Origin: Amylostereum areolatum
Taxonomy: Eukaryota > Basidiomycota > Agaricomycetes > Russulales > Stereaceae
NCBI GenBank assembly: GCA_012932865.1
Contig: SAXG01000003.1
Location: 1,860,001 to 1,924,000 of the forward strand
Direction: 5' to 3'
DNA length: 64,000 nt
The notes below the pieces were generated by a model. The model had not been told where the DNA came from. It saw nothing but the letters and a program-made list of their open reading frames with translations, and did not search any database. Of this stretch, positions 33,941-46,582 are shown one piece after another. Made by a program: the position numbers and the translations under genes. Every line of letters starts with the position of its first letter. Within the stretch, counting starts at the first letter, position 1.

Positions 33941-36900
33941 GAGTGAGGAGGAGTTCAGCGTGAGCGTGTCTGGCCGCTTGAGAGCGCGTCTCTCCGAAAT
34001 TTCGCGTCTTTGTTTGCGTCTTGTTTGGTCGACCGACGACGCCCCGCCTTCCCGCCCTCCCGCCTCCCGCCTCCCGCCTCTCGCCTACTCCCGGTGTCAC
34101 TTCCGTCTCTCTGGTCTCACACGGATCCGGCATTATATCAGCGCTGGATTGACACATTATATCCGGAGAGGTCCCTGGTGAGCCTGAGGTCGAGAAGCCA
34201 CAGAGACATGCTGACAAGGCTCGCCGGCTCGCCACGCATTCAAGTTCTAGCTTTGCTCTCTCACCATGCCCCTGTCCTGCCCCTGCCGTTGTATCCGTGG
34301 CCACCCTCGCTCACTCACGAATCGCACGTCACAAGAAGGGGACTGCCTGAAACGACCACATTCGGACTCACCTTCCAGAATGCGATCGTCGCGTCACCTC
34401 AGTTCATCAATGAACTTTCCACCGACTCTGGCCATGGACATGATGGAGTCTCTGCTCAATCCCGTGCTGGACGATACGGACGGGGGCTCCGAAATTCTCA
34501 TGTGGCTTGTGGGCTGTCTTCTGCGGGGCTACTGCGCCTGCACGCTGGCCCTGTCGCTCAATCGTCCTGGTCGTTCCTCGTCGTCAACTTAGCTGGTGCG
34601 TTGTACGGAAAGGTTTATGATAACTTTATGGGAATTTGGGAAAAGAAGACATACGGGACTGGAGCATCACTACGGACCATGCCTACGATGGGACCGCTCA
34701 CTCCCATATACAGTACTTTCAAACACACGAGACGGAAAACGGAGCTTCGGAAGGGAACGATACCGCGTGGTCTTTCCGTCTTTTTTTTCGCCACTCGCCT
34801 TCGCAGAAAGTGGGTGGAGTTCCGGGTCTGGGGGTCGCACCGTCTAACTTCTAGGCGGCTCTTATGGTGGTAAACGCTCTGCGTGTTATCTAGGGCGCAA
34901 GCTCAAGGTTGGGACACGACAATGGCTTCCATCGTTACCATACAGTCTTTCCGACGCTTGTTCTTACAGTCGGACGTCGAGCTGGGAAGGTCGCGGAACG
35001 GGTATGCATACTACTATGCAGTCTTACTCCAATTGTTTTCCGATTCTGTGAAGGGTCACAAGGATGCACAAGATCTCCAGGGATCTTACGAATAAACGAA
35101 TTGGGGTCGTTGGCGATGTCCAGGGATACAGCCGTTCACGGGTCCGACTTCCTGGTCCCAGCATTTACTTATGTCCCAGAACGCTCTCGAGGAAGCTACC
35201 CCAATGTTCTGGTTCTGACTCCGGAGGCAAGCTTCTCCCAACTCTCTATGACGGGGCTTACGCTTGTTTCTGTATCGCGAAAGCCTTGCGCCCATGTCCC
35301 GTGGCCTTTTTCACACTTCGCGAGGTTCTTCCAAAGGTTTCAATGGTGCCAGCGGTCGGCGTTCAGAGGAATCCATACTGCAGTTGTGTTCTGTGCCGTC
35401 GAAGCCCGTCGTCGAACCCGCGCATCTCCGCCCCTCTTCTCGTTCCGCGCCGTGCCCTACAGTTCATTAACCCGGTCTGGGATGCCAGTCATCATGCTCG
35501 GTCTTCTGTTCCGGAGAACGATATCCACACACTGGCAGCATCCTTACTCGGTCGGCGGGACGGGTCCTCGAACTCTCGGGAAGATGCTCGCGTTCTTACT
35601 TACTCGCCGCCGTTTCTGGTTAGCTGAGCGCATTGACGGGTGGATCGTCTGACGCGGACTCTACGGAGCTGATCGGTGCTAGACATCGACCGTATATGGA
35701 TTTTCCGCGCCCACGCGCGGGCATCAGCGCCTCCACAAAGTCCTTTGAACGTCGGTGAACGTTGGGGGCGAGGCGCTACAGGGCTGGCCTGACGCAGCGC
35801 CCGATCAGGGAGGTGTCCACGAGCCCTTGAGCACAGTAAGTGCCGCACTGCCAATACTGACAAGGGACGTGCGACTCCTCGTTCTGGCGAGCGTGCTTTC
35901 GCGCTGGGCTCACTCGCCACCGATGCCTAGCGGTCGGATTTCGTTGCGTTGCCCGACACGCAATGATGTGCCCGTCGGTTCCGCATTCTACCCATGCGGT
36001 ACGGTCCTATTTCCCCCGCCGGTACAGACTGGTACAGACTGAAAGTCTCCCGCAGAAATCAGAACGATCCCTTGATCAAAAAGCCAAATAAATTGGCGTG
36101 CTGATGCTCCAGGTCGCCACCGTCGTCGTGCGGTCCCCGCATCGCTCGTTCAATCAACTGCTTGAGGCGCCGGAGCACCCCACTACATAACTTATACGAT
36201 GCCGCAGACAGCTTGTGAATATATCGTATTGACAGAGGTGATGGGCCAACGTGGCGATCAAGGCGCCGACAGGACGGGGGCGCCCGTCGGCTTGGTTCTG
36301 GTCCGTGGTCAGAGGAAGAAGGGCGGCGGAACAAAGGGCTGGCTGGATCGGGCAGGTGCTTTCTTACTGTGTACAGGAAGTTTGTATGCCAGGGTGGGCG
36401 CGCGAGCTCGATGGCGCGATGGTGATCTGCGCCGTGGGTACGGCCCTAGGGGGGGTTGTGATGTTGAACTTCTGTTGGATGTGGCGTCGGGCCCTTTTTC
36501 ATTTCTTGAGAACGTTCGTATTCTAGTCCAGCTTGGTCCAGTCCCTGGACCATAAGTATTAGTGGGCCCGTCGGGAGACGTTTAATATATTTACAGCAAG
36601 GCTGGTAGAATAGTTACTTAGATCGGGAGGAAGATGTGGGGAAGTCACGTGTGGCGCGTAAGGTGAGTGCTCAGTGCCGCCCGCCGCCAGCGCCGGTGAG
36701 AGTCCATGACATACAATTGACGTGTCCTTGACAGCGCCGGGTGCACGTCACGGAAAGGCGCGTCGACGCCGAGCAATGCGAAGATCAGGACGGGTGGTCC
36801 GCCTGGCACGCCTCGTCCTCGAGGCCAACCTTGCCGACTGATAAATGCACGCAGTTTTCTTCGATTTTTCTCTCTCGCAGAGGGCGGTGGGCTGGCCCGG

Positions 36901-39440
36901 GAAAAGGAGAACGCGCGAAGATGACCATGAGCCTGTTTCCTGACGCCGTGTGTGATTTTTTGAGCTTGGGCCCTGGGTCACATATTTTTTTTTGCTGAGG
37001 GGTGTACGGTGGGAGGCGGAAGGGTGGCTGAGAAAAGGAAGGCTGTTGAATGAATTTCTCCTGTCGATCATTGAAAGCGGGCCAGGGCTTCGTGGCCGTT
37101 CGTTGGTGAGAGAGGGCCTCGACGGTGAACTCGAGCAGTCGGCCTCGTCGCAAGTGGCGACGCAGGCCTCAACCGACATTGAGCTTCAGGCCTCAGGACG
37201 CGAAGAAGACATGTCATCCGGTCGGCGGTCAACGGCGAGCGTCTGTATTCGATTCGGCGACAGTGCTTTCCCGCTGTCAACGGGTACGTTCAGGCTCGAG
37301 CATGCGTAGAGGCGAGGATTAGTACGCCTGTGATATATAACGTCATTCTGGTCTGGTGAGGCCTTGCACATGGACCTTCCAGCGACCGAAAAGGGTGGGT
37401 ACAGGCCCCGAAGAAATTGTCCAGGCGTCGCAACGTTACCGTACATCAGACTTTGCATATGTCAGCTTCGGGGTGGGGAGATACCACGCGCAGGACCAAC
37501 TTCAAGAGGGTGCAGTTACGCAATTATGTAGTAGATTCGGATCAGTCGACGGTCGTCCAGCGCGTTTGATGTGGCAGGACAAGGATCCTTGTAAATCACT
37601 GCGGCGACTTTGAGCCTCGTATGTTGTTATTTTTTGAGGGACTGAGGTCCTTGACGTCGTGCGAGGACAAGACAGCCAGCTTATCATGGACCCGAAGTGT
37701 CATTCGAGCTGAGAAACCAAGAATAGCCGAAGCCCTCAGCGCTCCGCCACGGGGCGGAAAGTTTGAGTTTGCAGAAGATTTGGAGAAGGCGTGTTGGTGT
37801 GTTCAAGGAAGATTAGACAGAGGCGGAGATGTGACGGACAAGTGCGGGAGCAGGTGGGTCTCACAAGCTAGCAGAGATACTGGAAGGGTGCGGCGGTTAC
37901 GGTAGAGCATGTCAAGGCGCATGACGGAGCGCTATTTCGAGGGGTCTTGACTGGGTCTTGAGTGCGGAGAAAATTCAGGGTTCGGGACTTCGAAAGGAAG
38001 CGGGTCTCTGGCCTGAACATGAAAGGGAACATCAGGACGTCTGAATGTGAGAAGGGGTTCTGGCCGTCAGTGGCTGTGACGGGCGGAATTGGAGAGTCGG
38101 GGAGCAAGAACTAGGGAAAGAGCCGGTGCGATCGGCTGGCGCGCTGCTTGGTCGATGCGATCCACGGTGGCGAGAGAGACTGGCGAGGGCGGGTGGCGAC
38201 GGTGGGCATGGCGGGCGGGGTGGGCGGCCCGCCGGGAAGGCAGATAAGGGGACTTCCGTTACGATTACGAAGGGGATTTGGTTCAACTTTGTATCGAGCC
38301 ACTAACCGAGTGTAGCCCAACGTTTATTCCTGGCCGTAGAGGGCAAGCACAAAGGGAGTTCCAAATCCGGACGGACACTTGATCTATCTTGGCCGGTCAT
38401 GTTCCTCCTCAGATCTTCCTTCACTGCGTTCGCTCGCCGCGGCTTCCTGGCGTACCTTCAGGTGCCAACGCTTTTCACCCCCTTTTGGTCGTTATGGGTC
38501 CCAGGCTCTCGCTCTCAGGCTGCGCGACCTCGCCTGCTCTTCGGAATTCCCAATCCTTTGCGCTCGCAAATCTTCCGCCAGAGCATGCACCCCCCCGGGG
38601 CCGGAGATCTCGAACTACGCGCGACAATTCGAAGTAATATCTTACGCCTTCTTCCTTGGGTCAAGCGAGCGTTTTCATTTGGTTTTCATTCAGCCCTTCT
38701 TCTGCGATATCGCCGTCGCGACGGAAAAGGAGGGCCAGGCTTTTTTTCTCTCGACCTTGAAAGGGAATGCTCTCTTGAGGACAAGGCGCTAAATCGCCGA
38801 CATGTCGCGCTGACGCTCCTGCGGCAGTGGCTCCCTCCCCTTCTGCATTCCGCATTTGCTGCTAGTGTCGACCATCGAGCCTAGCGGTCGCGCGGTGTGC
38901 GCTGCCCGTTGAGCGGGAGGTGACACGGCCCTTTCAGCGGGTGACGCGTCGGTCATCGGGCGGTGACGGGCACGGCGGCGGGCGAGATCCCACGCCAATT
39001 CGGTCGCTTGCGAAGGATACCCAATGGGCAACAGTTTCTGATGAAAGTGGGAGAGAAGAAGAAGAAGAGAGAGAAAAAAATACCGCGGGACGAGCGCCAG
39101 GGCGTGGCCGGGCGAGCAAGCCAGATCCAGGGAAGGGAGCTTCCTTGCTTTCCGGCTCATGGAGTTGCATGGGCCATCATGAAAGGTGGGCAGTTGGGCG
39201 GGGCGTTCTCGGTTTATGGCATGTGCCATCCATCGGGCGTTGCGCAGAAGAATCTTCGACGGATGTTTCCGTTTCGCACACTTTCCTGGGCCCTTGCCCG
39301 TCTGTCGTGCTTTCGGTAAGTATATTAATCCCTCCTCTGCCCGTTCCGTTGGTCCTTGTGTCTCCCCCCTCCCGCCCAACGCGCGTCTCTTCCTCCCCTC
39401 GCCCAGGCTTGCCCCCGCCACAGACACTTATTCATCTCCA
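33941..39440. other. 5.5-kb region without a recognised gene
   Basis: Several open frames of 100-250 codons exist on both strands (for example plus 34909-35652), but none shows a domain, a consistent intron pattern or protein-like composition. The promoter of bL12m lies at the left end, and the start region of the DUF6534 gene at the right. 34050-34095 has a CCTCCCG reiteration. The stretch may hold non-coding RNA, decayed mobile DNA or a gene too diverged for me to see. Confidence 0.4.
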
Positions 39441-41273
39441 ATGGCCGACCCCACCGCCGCCGCCCCCCTCATCCCCGCCCTCGACAACACGTGAGTGCCC
39501 TCGATCGTCGTCATCGGTGGACGCCTTGTTCACGCCGCGCATCCGTCTCGCAGCATGGGCGCGTTCTATATCGGTGTCATCGTCAGTTCTGCGTGAGTCG
39601 TCTTTCGCGCTGTGCCCATCGGGAGGAAAGGCTGAACAGAAGGTGGATCGGGCGCATGGTCAGGTTGTACGGAGGTGGGTTCGATTTCGCCGTGATGTCA
39701 TCGGGGGCGACGATGCTGAGTCCGGGGTCCAGTGACTTGTCTCCAGACATGGTTCTACTACAACGAGTACCCGGCGGATCCCTTATTTATGAAGGTGCTG
39801 GTGAGTCGGTTGTGGGAAATGTGACTCCGGTGCGAGGATCGAGGGCTGATGGTACGTCGGTACGATCGTAGGTTGGCGCCGTGTGGGCCCTCGACACCAC
39901 ACATCAAGCGTTGATCTCGCACGCTGGTGCGTCGGTTTCCTTTCGCTCGCGTTGAAGGCTCCGGCTGATGGTGAACACAGTATATATTTATTTGGTCCGA
40001 AACTACTTCAACCCGACGATCCTCACGACCGTCGTATGGAGTGTCATCGTACGTCCCGTCGTTCGCGTCCCATCTTTCCATGTCTGACGAGGTTTTTGGT
40101 TTAGGCGGAGGTCATGATTAACGTGCGTGTTTGGCTGTGGCGCGATCGGTGGTACGTGTCGTTGACGGGGGCGATCCATCTCGTAGGGCGCGATGGCGTT
40201 GCTGGTGCAAGGTTTCTTCGTCTACAGGATATTCAAACGTACGTCCGCCCTTCCGCCGCTTCGTCCGCCCCTTGCTGACGCCGCTCTCCTCTCGCAGTGA
40301 GCAGCAAGAACTGGTTCCTCACCCTTCCTGTCGCCGCGATGTCCGTCGCCGAGTTCGGCGTCATCTGCACCTACGTCGGCAAGGCGTACGTCCGCCCCTT
40401 CCATCCTGACGTCGTTCGGAAGCTGACATGAACCTGACGTCTTCCCAGCGCACACATCGTTCAGTTCGAGGAGTCTCTCAAGCTCAAGGCGCTCTCGTTG
40501 ACCGTCAACGCACTCACGGCCGCCACCGACGTCGCCATCGCCTTCATCCTCTGTGTGCTCCTGCAAAAGTCACGGACAGGCTTCCGCAGGTCAGATACCA
40601 TGATTACTCGGCTGGTTCGTTCCCTTTTTATTTCCGCGGGGTGTCATGGTGCTGAGCGGCCGGTCTACGGCAGATTATCTTCACTGTGAATACGGGTCTG
40701 CTCACAAGTATCGACGCCATTTGCTCGCTGGTGACCTACGCCGCGAGTCCCAACACATTCATTTACATCTGCTTCTTCTTCGCGCTCGGCCGACGTGCGT
40801 CCACTCCCCCGCCCCCTTTCCTCCCCTCTCCTCTGCCCTTCCTAACCCCCCTCGTTCGAAATCAGTGTACTCCAACTCCCTCCTCGCAACCCTTAACGCG
40901 CGGCGCTCGCTCTCGGGCTCCTCCCGCGCGGACGAGAGCACGTCCATCTCGCTCCAGGGCATCGGCAGCCCGATCAGCCAGCGCATGGCGACGTCGGTGA
41001 ACACGATGAACATGAGCAAGCAGCACGGGAACGCGAACCTGTCCATCAAGATCGACACCCACAAGGAGTTCGCGCACGACCACGATCTCGCCGAGGTGCG
41101 TCTCCTCTCGCCCCCCCCCCCCCCCCCCCCCCCCCTTCGCGAAACACAGGCAATTGCAACTGACAGATAGCTCCCCACGCTCCCCTCCCATGATTATTGA
41201 CAACGCGCAGTACTCGGCCGTGACGGGGACGAGCGACCAGAAGACGCCGGTCCGCGAGTTCGCGGCGCTGTGA
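39441..41273 (+). CDS. DUF6534-type seven-helix membrane protein
   Basis: A basidiomycete-specific family of presumed receptor-like membrane proteins; function unknown. Thirteen exons give 342 aa: 39441-39490, 39554-39592, 39664-39674, 39733-39800, 39872-39926, 39981-40048, 40105-40122, 40187-40238, 40298-40385, 40449-40614, 40674-40794, 40866-41095, 41211-41273. Exon 3 is only 11 nt and exon 7 only 18 nt. Family landmarks in order: MGAFYIGVIVSS, VTCLQTWFYYNEYPADPL, FFVYRIF, SKSRTGF-like KSRTGFRRSDTMI, NTGLLTSIDAICSL, and the hallmark LYSNSLLATLNAR at the end of helix 7. A polar cytoplasmic tail follows. The total is an exact multiple of three with every junction GT-AG, which supports the model. 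Intron 12 holds a 25-nt poly-C. Confidence 0.85.
41111..41135 (+). repeat. 25-nt poly-C tract in an intron
   Basis: Uninterrupted C run inside the last intron of the DUF6534 gene (41096-41210). Its true length is probably uncertain in any assembly. Confidence 0.85.
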
Positions 41274-43802
41274 GGCGGGCCTACTCAGGCCTACTCGCGG
41301 CTGCCGGTGTAGATTTATTGGATTATTTGCTGAGGGAGGGGGGGTTGTTTTTGTTGACCCCTAGAGCCGGGCGTCGCACGGGGCTGGGCCCCCCTCGACG
41401 CGCGACGCAAAACGCAAAACTTTGTGGCGATGGCTGTCGGGGACTTCGGTCTTGTTGTCGGTTCGCACCCCCCTTCCCCCCCTGCCTCACACACACACAT
41501 GCGCCGGGACGGGGCAGGGCGTCCGCGGTGGCTTTTGTTGTTGTTCGATTTTTGGAGGAAAGAGCACGCACATAGGATTTCACATAACTCGTCTTGACAG
41601 CCCACGTCTCTGTCTTTGTAGAATAGCCCTTGACTTACGCGGTGCCGCGGGTGATCTCGCGCGGTGTCCGTTTCGGAGTGTACCATCGAGATATACCCAA
41701 ACCCCCACAGATCTCCCGCCCACGGACGGCGCTTTCGATGAAAAAAAAATGGCATTATTTAAACATGGGTTTGGGAGCGTGTCGCAGAGGCATGTGAAGG
41801 GGGACGCTAGTGAGCTTTGAAATGGGTTAGTAGCGCGGACTTTGGGGCGATGGGGATGGTGAGCGACGATCCCCGGGCGTCGCGGACTGGATCGCGCCGA
41901 GCGCTGAGATCGGAGACTTGACCAGGATCCAGGTGTCCTGGTGTGGATGCCGGACGGTGTCGAGCTGACGGTTGCGTGGAACTTCGCTGCACTGCACACA
42001 GAGGCAGAGTTGCACTACTTACTAGCGGGGAGGCAGCACCCGTGGCTCGAACATAATTCAAAAATCGGTTGGTGTCTCTCTACCCCACTCACAGGCATGA
42101 AATCTTAGGACACCCCACTTGGAGCCACTGAACTTGGAGCTTCGGAAAATCTAGCACTTGCTTGTAATCTCGGATCTCGGATTTGGCACCACAGCATCAG
42201 GACATTAAGTAAGTAGGTAAGCCGCCGGAGAGAACCTCAATAAAGTGGGGAAATAAACATTTCTTTGATTTTCTGCGCCACTGATCACCCCTGATGGCCC
42301 CACAAGGCGTGGCTGATGCGAGTTTATCGGCCATTTTGAAGCTGATGACCCGACTGCGGAGCTGACGGCCTTACCAGCGCTGATAGCTGGGTACACCCAG
42401 ATGTAAGCCAAAATCGAATTTTCCGACTCAGACTGTTGCGTGGAACATTCCGCGGTACTTAGTAGTCGATGATGCACGGTCAACTCATCTGACACGGGAA
42501 CAGGTTTGAGATGCGCGTAAGGCTGATGATGACGGCGCCAAAACGTCCCGCTTGTATGTATCGATATCGTGGCGCTCGCCTCGAACGGGCGGGGCAAGGA
42601 TGAGGAAGGACAGATGCCCGTGAGGGATGCTGAGACGTCGGCGAGAAACTCGGCCCACGCCCACGCACACGCCAGGACGTAAAACGTGGGCGTGAAGACG
42701 TAACGTAATTGAATAGGCGTGCTGCACGTCTGCCGCCTGGGAGATCGATGGGTAAAATGGGAAGCAATTTCTGCAGAAATGAGATTATGGAGATCGCGCA
42801 GGCTCGCGCGCGCCGTTCCGAGGATGCGCGTTTTCCATTCCGATTTCTGGGGGTCGGTTCGGCAGGGATGCAGCGAGCGGGGAAGATGGGGCGGGGACGA
42901 TAAATGCACGGTGAGGAACGTTGGACGAGGTGAGGAGGACTGCGCCGGCGGGGATAATTGGTTGAAAAATAAGCGTTGTTCTTGGGGTGTTTCTCGCCCC
43001 TTGGACTTGTTCGGGCCAAGGGCGGGTGAGAAGATTCAAGAGGTTGCAAAGAGGGTCGAGGGGCGGGCGGAAGCTTGCTCAGAAATTAGAATTCAGTTCG
43101 GTTCCCAAGGCGCGGGAGAGGGCCACGTGGCGGTCCGTGGACTCGGAGACTCGGACGGGCGTTTCCGAGCCGGTTGATGAACGCGCGCGAAAAGGTTGGG
43201 CACGGGCTCTTGCTTCTCTCTATATGTACGCTGCAACGCCCGTCGGTCCTCTCACGAAATCTTCAGGAAGCTCTCTGAGTCTCGTTTCTGGCGTGGACGG
43301 GGTCGGAACGGGAAACGGGGCCGTCGCTTGGTTGCCAACCCTCAAGTTTATTCTGACCGCGTGGCCGCCCAGGATCTGCGCTAATAAGCTGCTGGCACGG
43401 ACTGGCACGGACACGTCTGGACTTGCTGGGGGACTGGAGCTGGAGCTGGAGTGTGGGTAAGTAAGTACAAAGGGGACGCTTGTTCTGAACAAGGACTAGG
43501 CCAAGGCTTCGGGCGGTGGTGACTGATTTATATGATCGTCATCCGTGAGTGAACAGACAAGGCACAGGGATAAGGCGTATCAGAAGACTCACCGGACGCA
43601 CGGCGGAGGCTTGCAGCCTCGCACTCCCCGCTCGAACGTTTACATACATATGAACGCTTGTGCGGTATTGGCCCGCAGCCCGTCGACGCGCCTCTCGCCC
43701 GACTCGCAACATTTATACTTACTTCAACTTGCCCCCCTCCAACACCCAACCTCCCCTTCGTCCTGTTTCTCCTCTACTAACCTCCGATATCTATTCGACG
43801 CG
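41274..43802. other. 2.5-kb region without a recognised gene
   Basis: 3' flank of the DUF6534 gene and upstream region of the P450 gene. Frames up to 234 codons (minus 42205-42909) lack family features. A (CA)n-like stretch lies at about 41490-41500. No clear element ends seen. Confidence 0.4.
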
Positions 43803-45878
43803 ATGGCTCTCTCCATCCTCGACCTGTCCCTCCTTGGTTTCGGCTTTTGGCTTGTAAGACGCTACCTCAACGCGTCCAAGTCCTCTCTCCCCCTTCCCCC
43901 CGGCCCCAAGGGCCTCCCCCTCGTCGGCAACGTTCTCGATCTCCCCACCGTGCAGCCCCACAAGACCTTCGCCGAATGGGGCACCAAGTACGGTTCGTGC
44001 TCACCCATCGCTCACCCATCCAGTCCATCGTCCGAGCGCTCACTTGCAATAAACAGGTGGCATCGTGTACGCCAACGCGCTCGGCCAGCCCATCGTCATC
44101 ATCAACGACGTCAAGATCGCGGTCGACCTCCTCGACAAGAAGAGCGCGCTCTACTCCGACCGCCCCACCCTTCGCATGGCCGGCGAGCTCACCGGCTGGG
44201 AGCACTCCCTCGTCCTCCAGCACTACGGCGACCGTCTCAAGGAATACAGGCGCTACATCCACAGGTTCCTCGGCACCCGCACCGGTATCGAGAGCTTCCA
44301 CCCCCTCTTCGAGTCCGAGGCTCGCGCTCTCCTCAAGCACATGATCGCCGCCCCGGACGCCGTGCAAGAGAACCTACGCAGGTATGTCTTCTTCGGGTCC
44401 CCGCCCCTCCCTTCCCTTCCTTTCTGTGCGAAGGGGGGGCAAACAGCAGATAGCGGATGCTGATAGGATCTGTTTCGATTTTCGCGTACGATAGGGCCGC
44501 CGGTGCGATTATCATGAAGATGAGCTATGGCTACGACACCCGCGACATCGCCGACCCCATCGTCGACCTCGTCGACCTCGCCACCACCCAATTCTCCGAG
44601 CTGATGCAGAGCACCTTCCTCGTCGACTTCCTTCCATTCCGTGCGTGCTCCCGCGCTCTTTTGTTTCCGCCGCCTCGTGAGACCTAACCTTGCGTGCCGT
44701 TTATAGTCAAGTACGTCCCCGCGTGGTTTCCCGGCGCCGGCTTCCAGCGCAAGGCGCTCGAACACGGCAAGGTCCTCCAGGACATGGCCGAGGTCCCTCT
44801 CAAGTTTGTTCAGAAGGAGATCGTGCGTGTCTCTCGCTTTTGTCTTCGTCTTGCTTCCGACGCGCTTACCTTGGTTCGTGTCGTCCAGGCGGCCGGAACC
44901 GCGCCCCCGTCCTTCGTCGCGGACCTCATCGAAGAATCCAACGGCACGAATTACGAGCTGAACAACATCAAATGGGCCGCGGCCTCGCTCTACAGCGGCG
45001 GAGCTGACACGGTACGATTCATTTCGCATCTCGCGTCCCCTTAGCGCTGGCGACCGCTCACGCGCGGGCTTAGACGGTCTCCACCATGTACACATTCTTC
45101 CTCACCATGACGCTCTTCCCCGAGGTGCAGAAGAAGGCCCAAGCGGAGATCGACGCCGTGATCGGCCACGACCGTCTCCCGTGCATGGCCGATCGCCCGA
45201 ACCTGCCCTACGTGGAGGCGCTCGTGAGCGAGGTCCTGCGCTGGGGCCCGGTCGGACCCATGGGTATCGCGCACCGTCTGATGGAGGACGACGTCTACAA
45301 CGGCTACCTCATCCCCAAGGGTTCCATCGTCATGCCCAACGCTTGGTGCGCTCGGCTCACTCTCGCCGTTTGTGCGCCTCGATGGCTGATGTGTGCGCGC
45401 GTGTGATCTTTTCTAGGAACATGCTGCACGACCCGGCCGTGTACGAGAACCCGCTCGACTTCAACCCGGACCGCTTCATTGCGCGTCCTGGCAAGCCCGC
45501 AGAACAAGACCCGCGCATCTGCTGCTTCGGCTTCGGTCGTCGGTGCGTTTTTCTCTTCATACCCAGCAATCGCCATCCCGCTGAACGACGCCTTATATAC
45601 GAATAGCGTGTGCCCCGGCCTTGAACCTGGCGGATGCGACCGTGTGGCTCGAGAGCGCGATGGCGCTCGCGACGCTCAACATCTCCAAAGCGGTCGAGAA
45701 CGGCGTGGAGATCACGCCCGAGGGGAAGTACCTCGAGGGCACCATCGCGTACGTCCTTCCACCCACCCTCTCCCCCGGCACACCTTAGAGGCTGGTCCAT
45801 CGCAGCCACCCCGAGCCATTCAAGTGCTCGATCAAGCCTCGCTCTCCGCAGGCGGAGGCCCTCGTCTGTGCCGAGTGA
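43803..45878 (+). CDS. cytochrome P450 monooxygenase, one +1 frameshift
   Basis: Haem-thiolate monooxygenase, ER-anchored by the N-terminal helix (LDLSLLGFGFWLV) followed by the proline hinge PLPPGPKGLPLVGN. Nine exons: 43803-43992, 44057-44381, 44495-44640, 44707-44822, 44889-45011, 45074-45345, 45417-45542, 45607-45748, 45806-45878. I-helix SGGADTTVS, K-helix EVLRW (ExxR), PERF-type DFNPDRF, and haem loop FGFGRRVCPGLNLA with the Cys ligand all read clearly. Just after the haem Cys the sequence has GGCCTTGAACC where GGCCTGAACC is required. One extra T shifts the frame; removing it gives 1512 nt, 503 aa. It resembles basidiomycete P450s annotated as O-methylsterigmatocystin-oxidoreductase-like; the substrate cannot be told. 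The frameshift is probably a sequence error. Confidence 0.88.
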
Positions 45879-46582
45879 ACCAAACAGGCTTCGCTCACCC
45901 GCACGTGTCCGTGCCCCACAGACTATCCTCCCCGCCCCCGTGGGCCCGGCACCCCCCCTCCCAAGCTCGGGACCCACTCCTCTGCCCTCTCTCTTTGCGT
46001 TCCCTCGCCTCGTGCCTGCCCCCACTCGCCCCGTTTCGCAAGCCTATCTGAGTCCAAGAGCCACCTCCGCCGTCTAATTCCGTCGGTTCCCCCTCACCGT
46101 TCCCGCCACCACCCCGCCTGAACCGACCGATCTCTGTTCGCCGTCTGAAGTCCCCCCCCCCCCCGAGTCCGGACGTTTGTCTTCGTTTCGTCGTCGATAG
46201 TGAATACTTGCTCCTTTTTTTCGCGTATACCGTTTTGTATAATAGGATCCCTTTGAACATACCCACCCGCGCGCGCACGTCCCCCACACGCTCGTTAGAA
46301 CCCGACTTGCAAATGAAATTTAAAAAGCGCACACACACATTCCAAGTGGCGAGTATTTGAATGGGGTGTCGATGCGGGCCCCGGGGGAGGATGTCATCGG
46401 GGCTGCCCAGGGCGCGTCGCCATTCCCCGCTCCGGATTTCCTCCCACCGCAGTGCTCCGCCTTATTCACGCCCTCGTCCCACACCCACGACATAAGTACA
46501 CCCTTCGCGTCCGACGCGAATTCGAGGGTCGAACCCCAATAAGTCTCCAAGTTCCCCATCTCCCAAACTGCCCCTCTCGGCT
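45879..46582. other. intergenic region
   Basis: Between P450 and uroporphyrinogen decarboxylase, both plus. Contains a 13-nt poly-C at 46152-46164. The promoter of the next gene must lie here; no TATA box stands out. Confidence 0.35.

Noticed and set aside
34909..35652. 247-codon plus-strand open frame
   Set aside because: No domain, odd composition (rich in Arg, Ser, Phe, Cys without pattern), no splice partner; GC-rich DNA produces such frames by chance.
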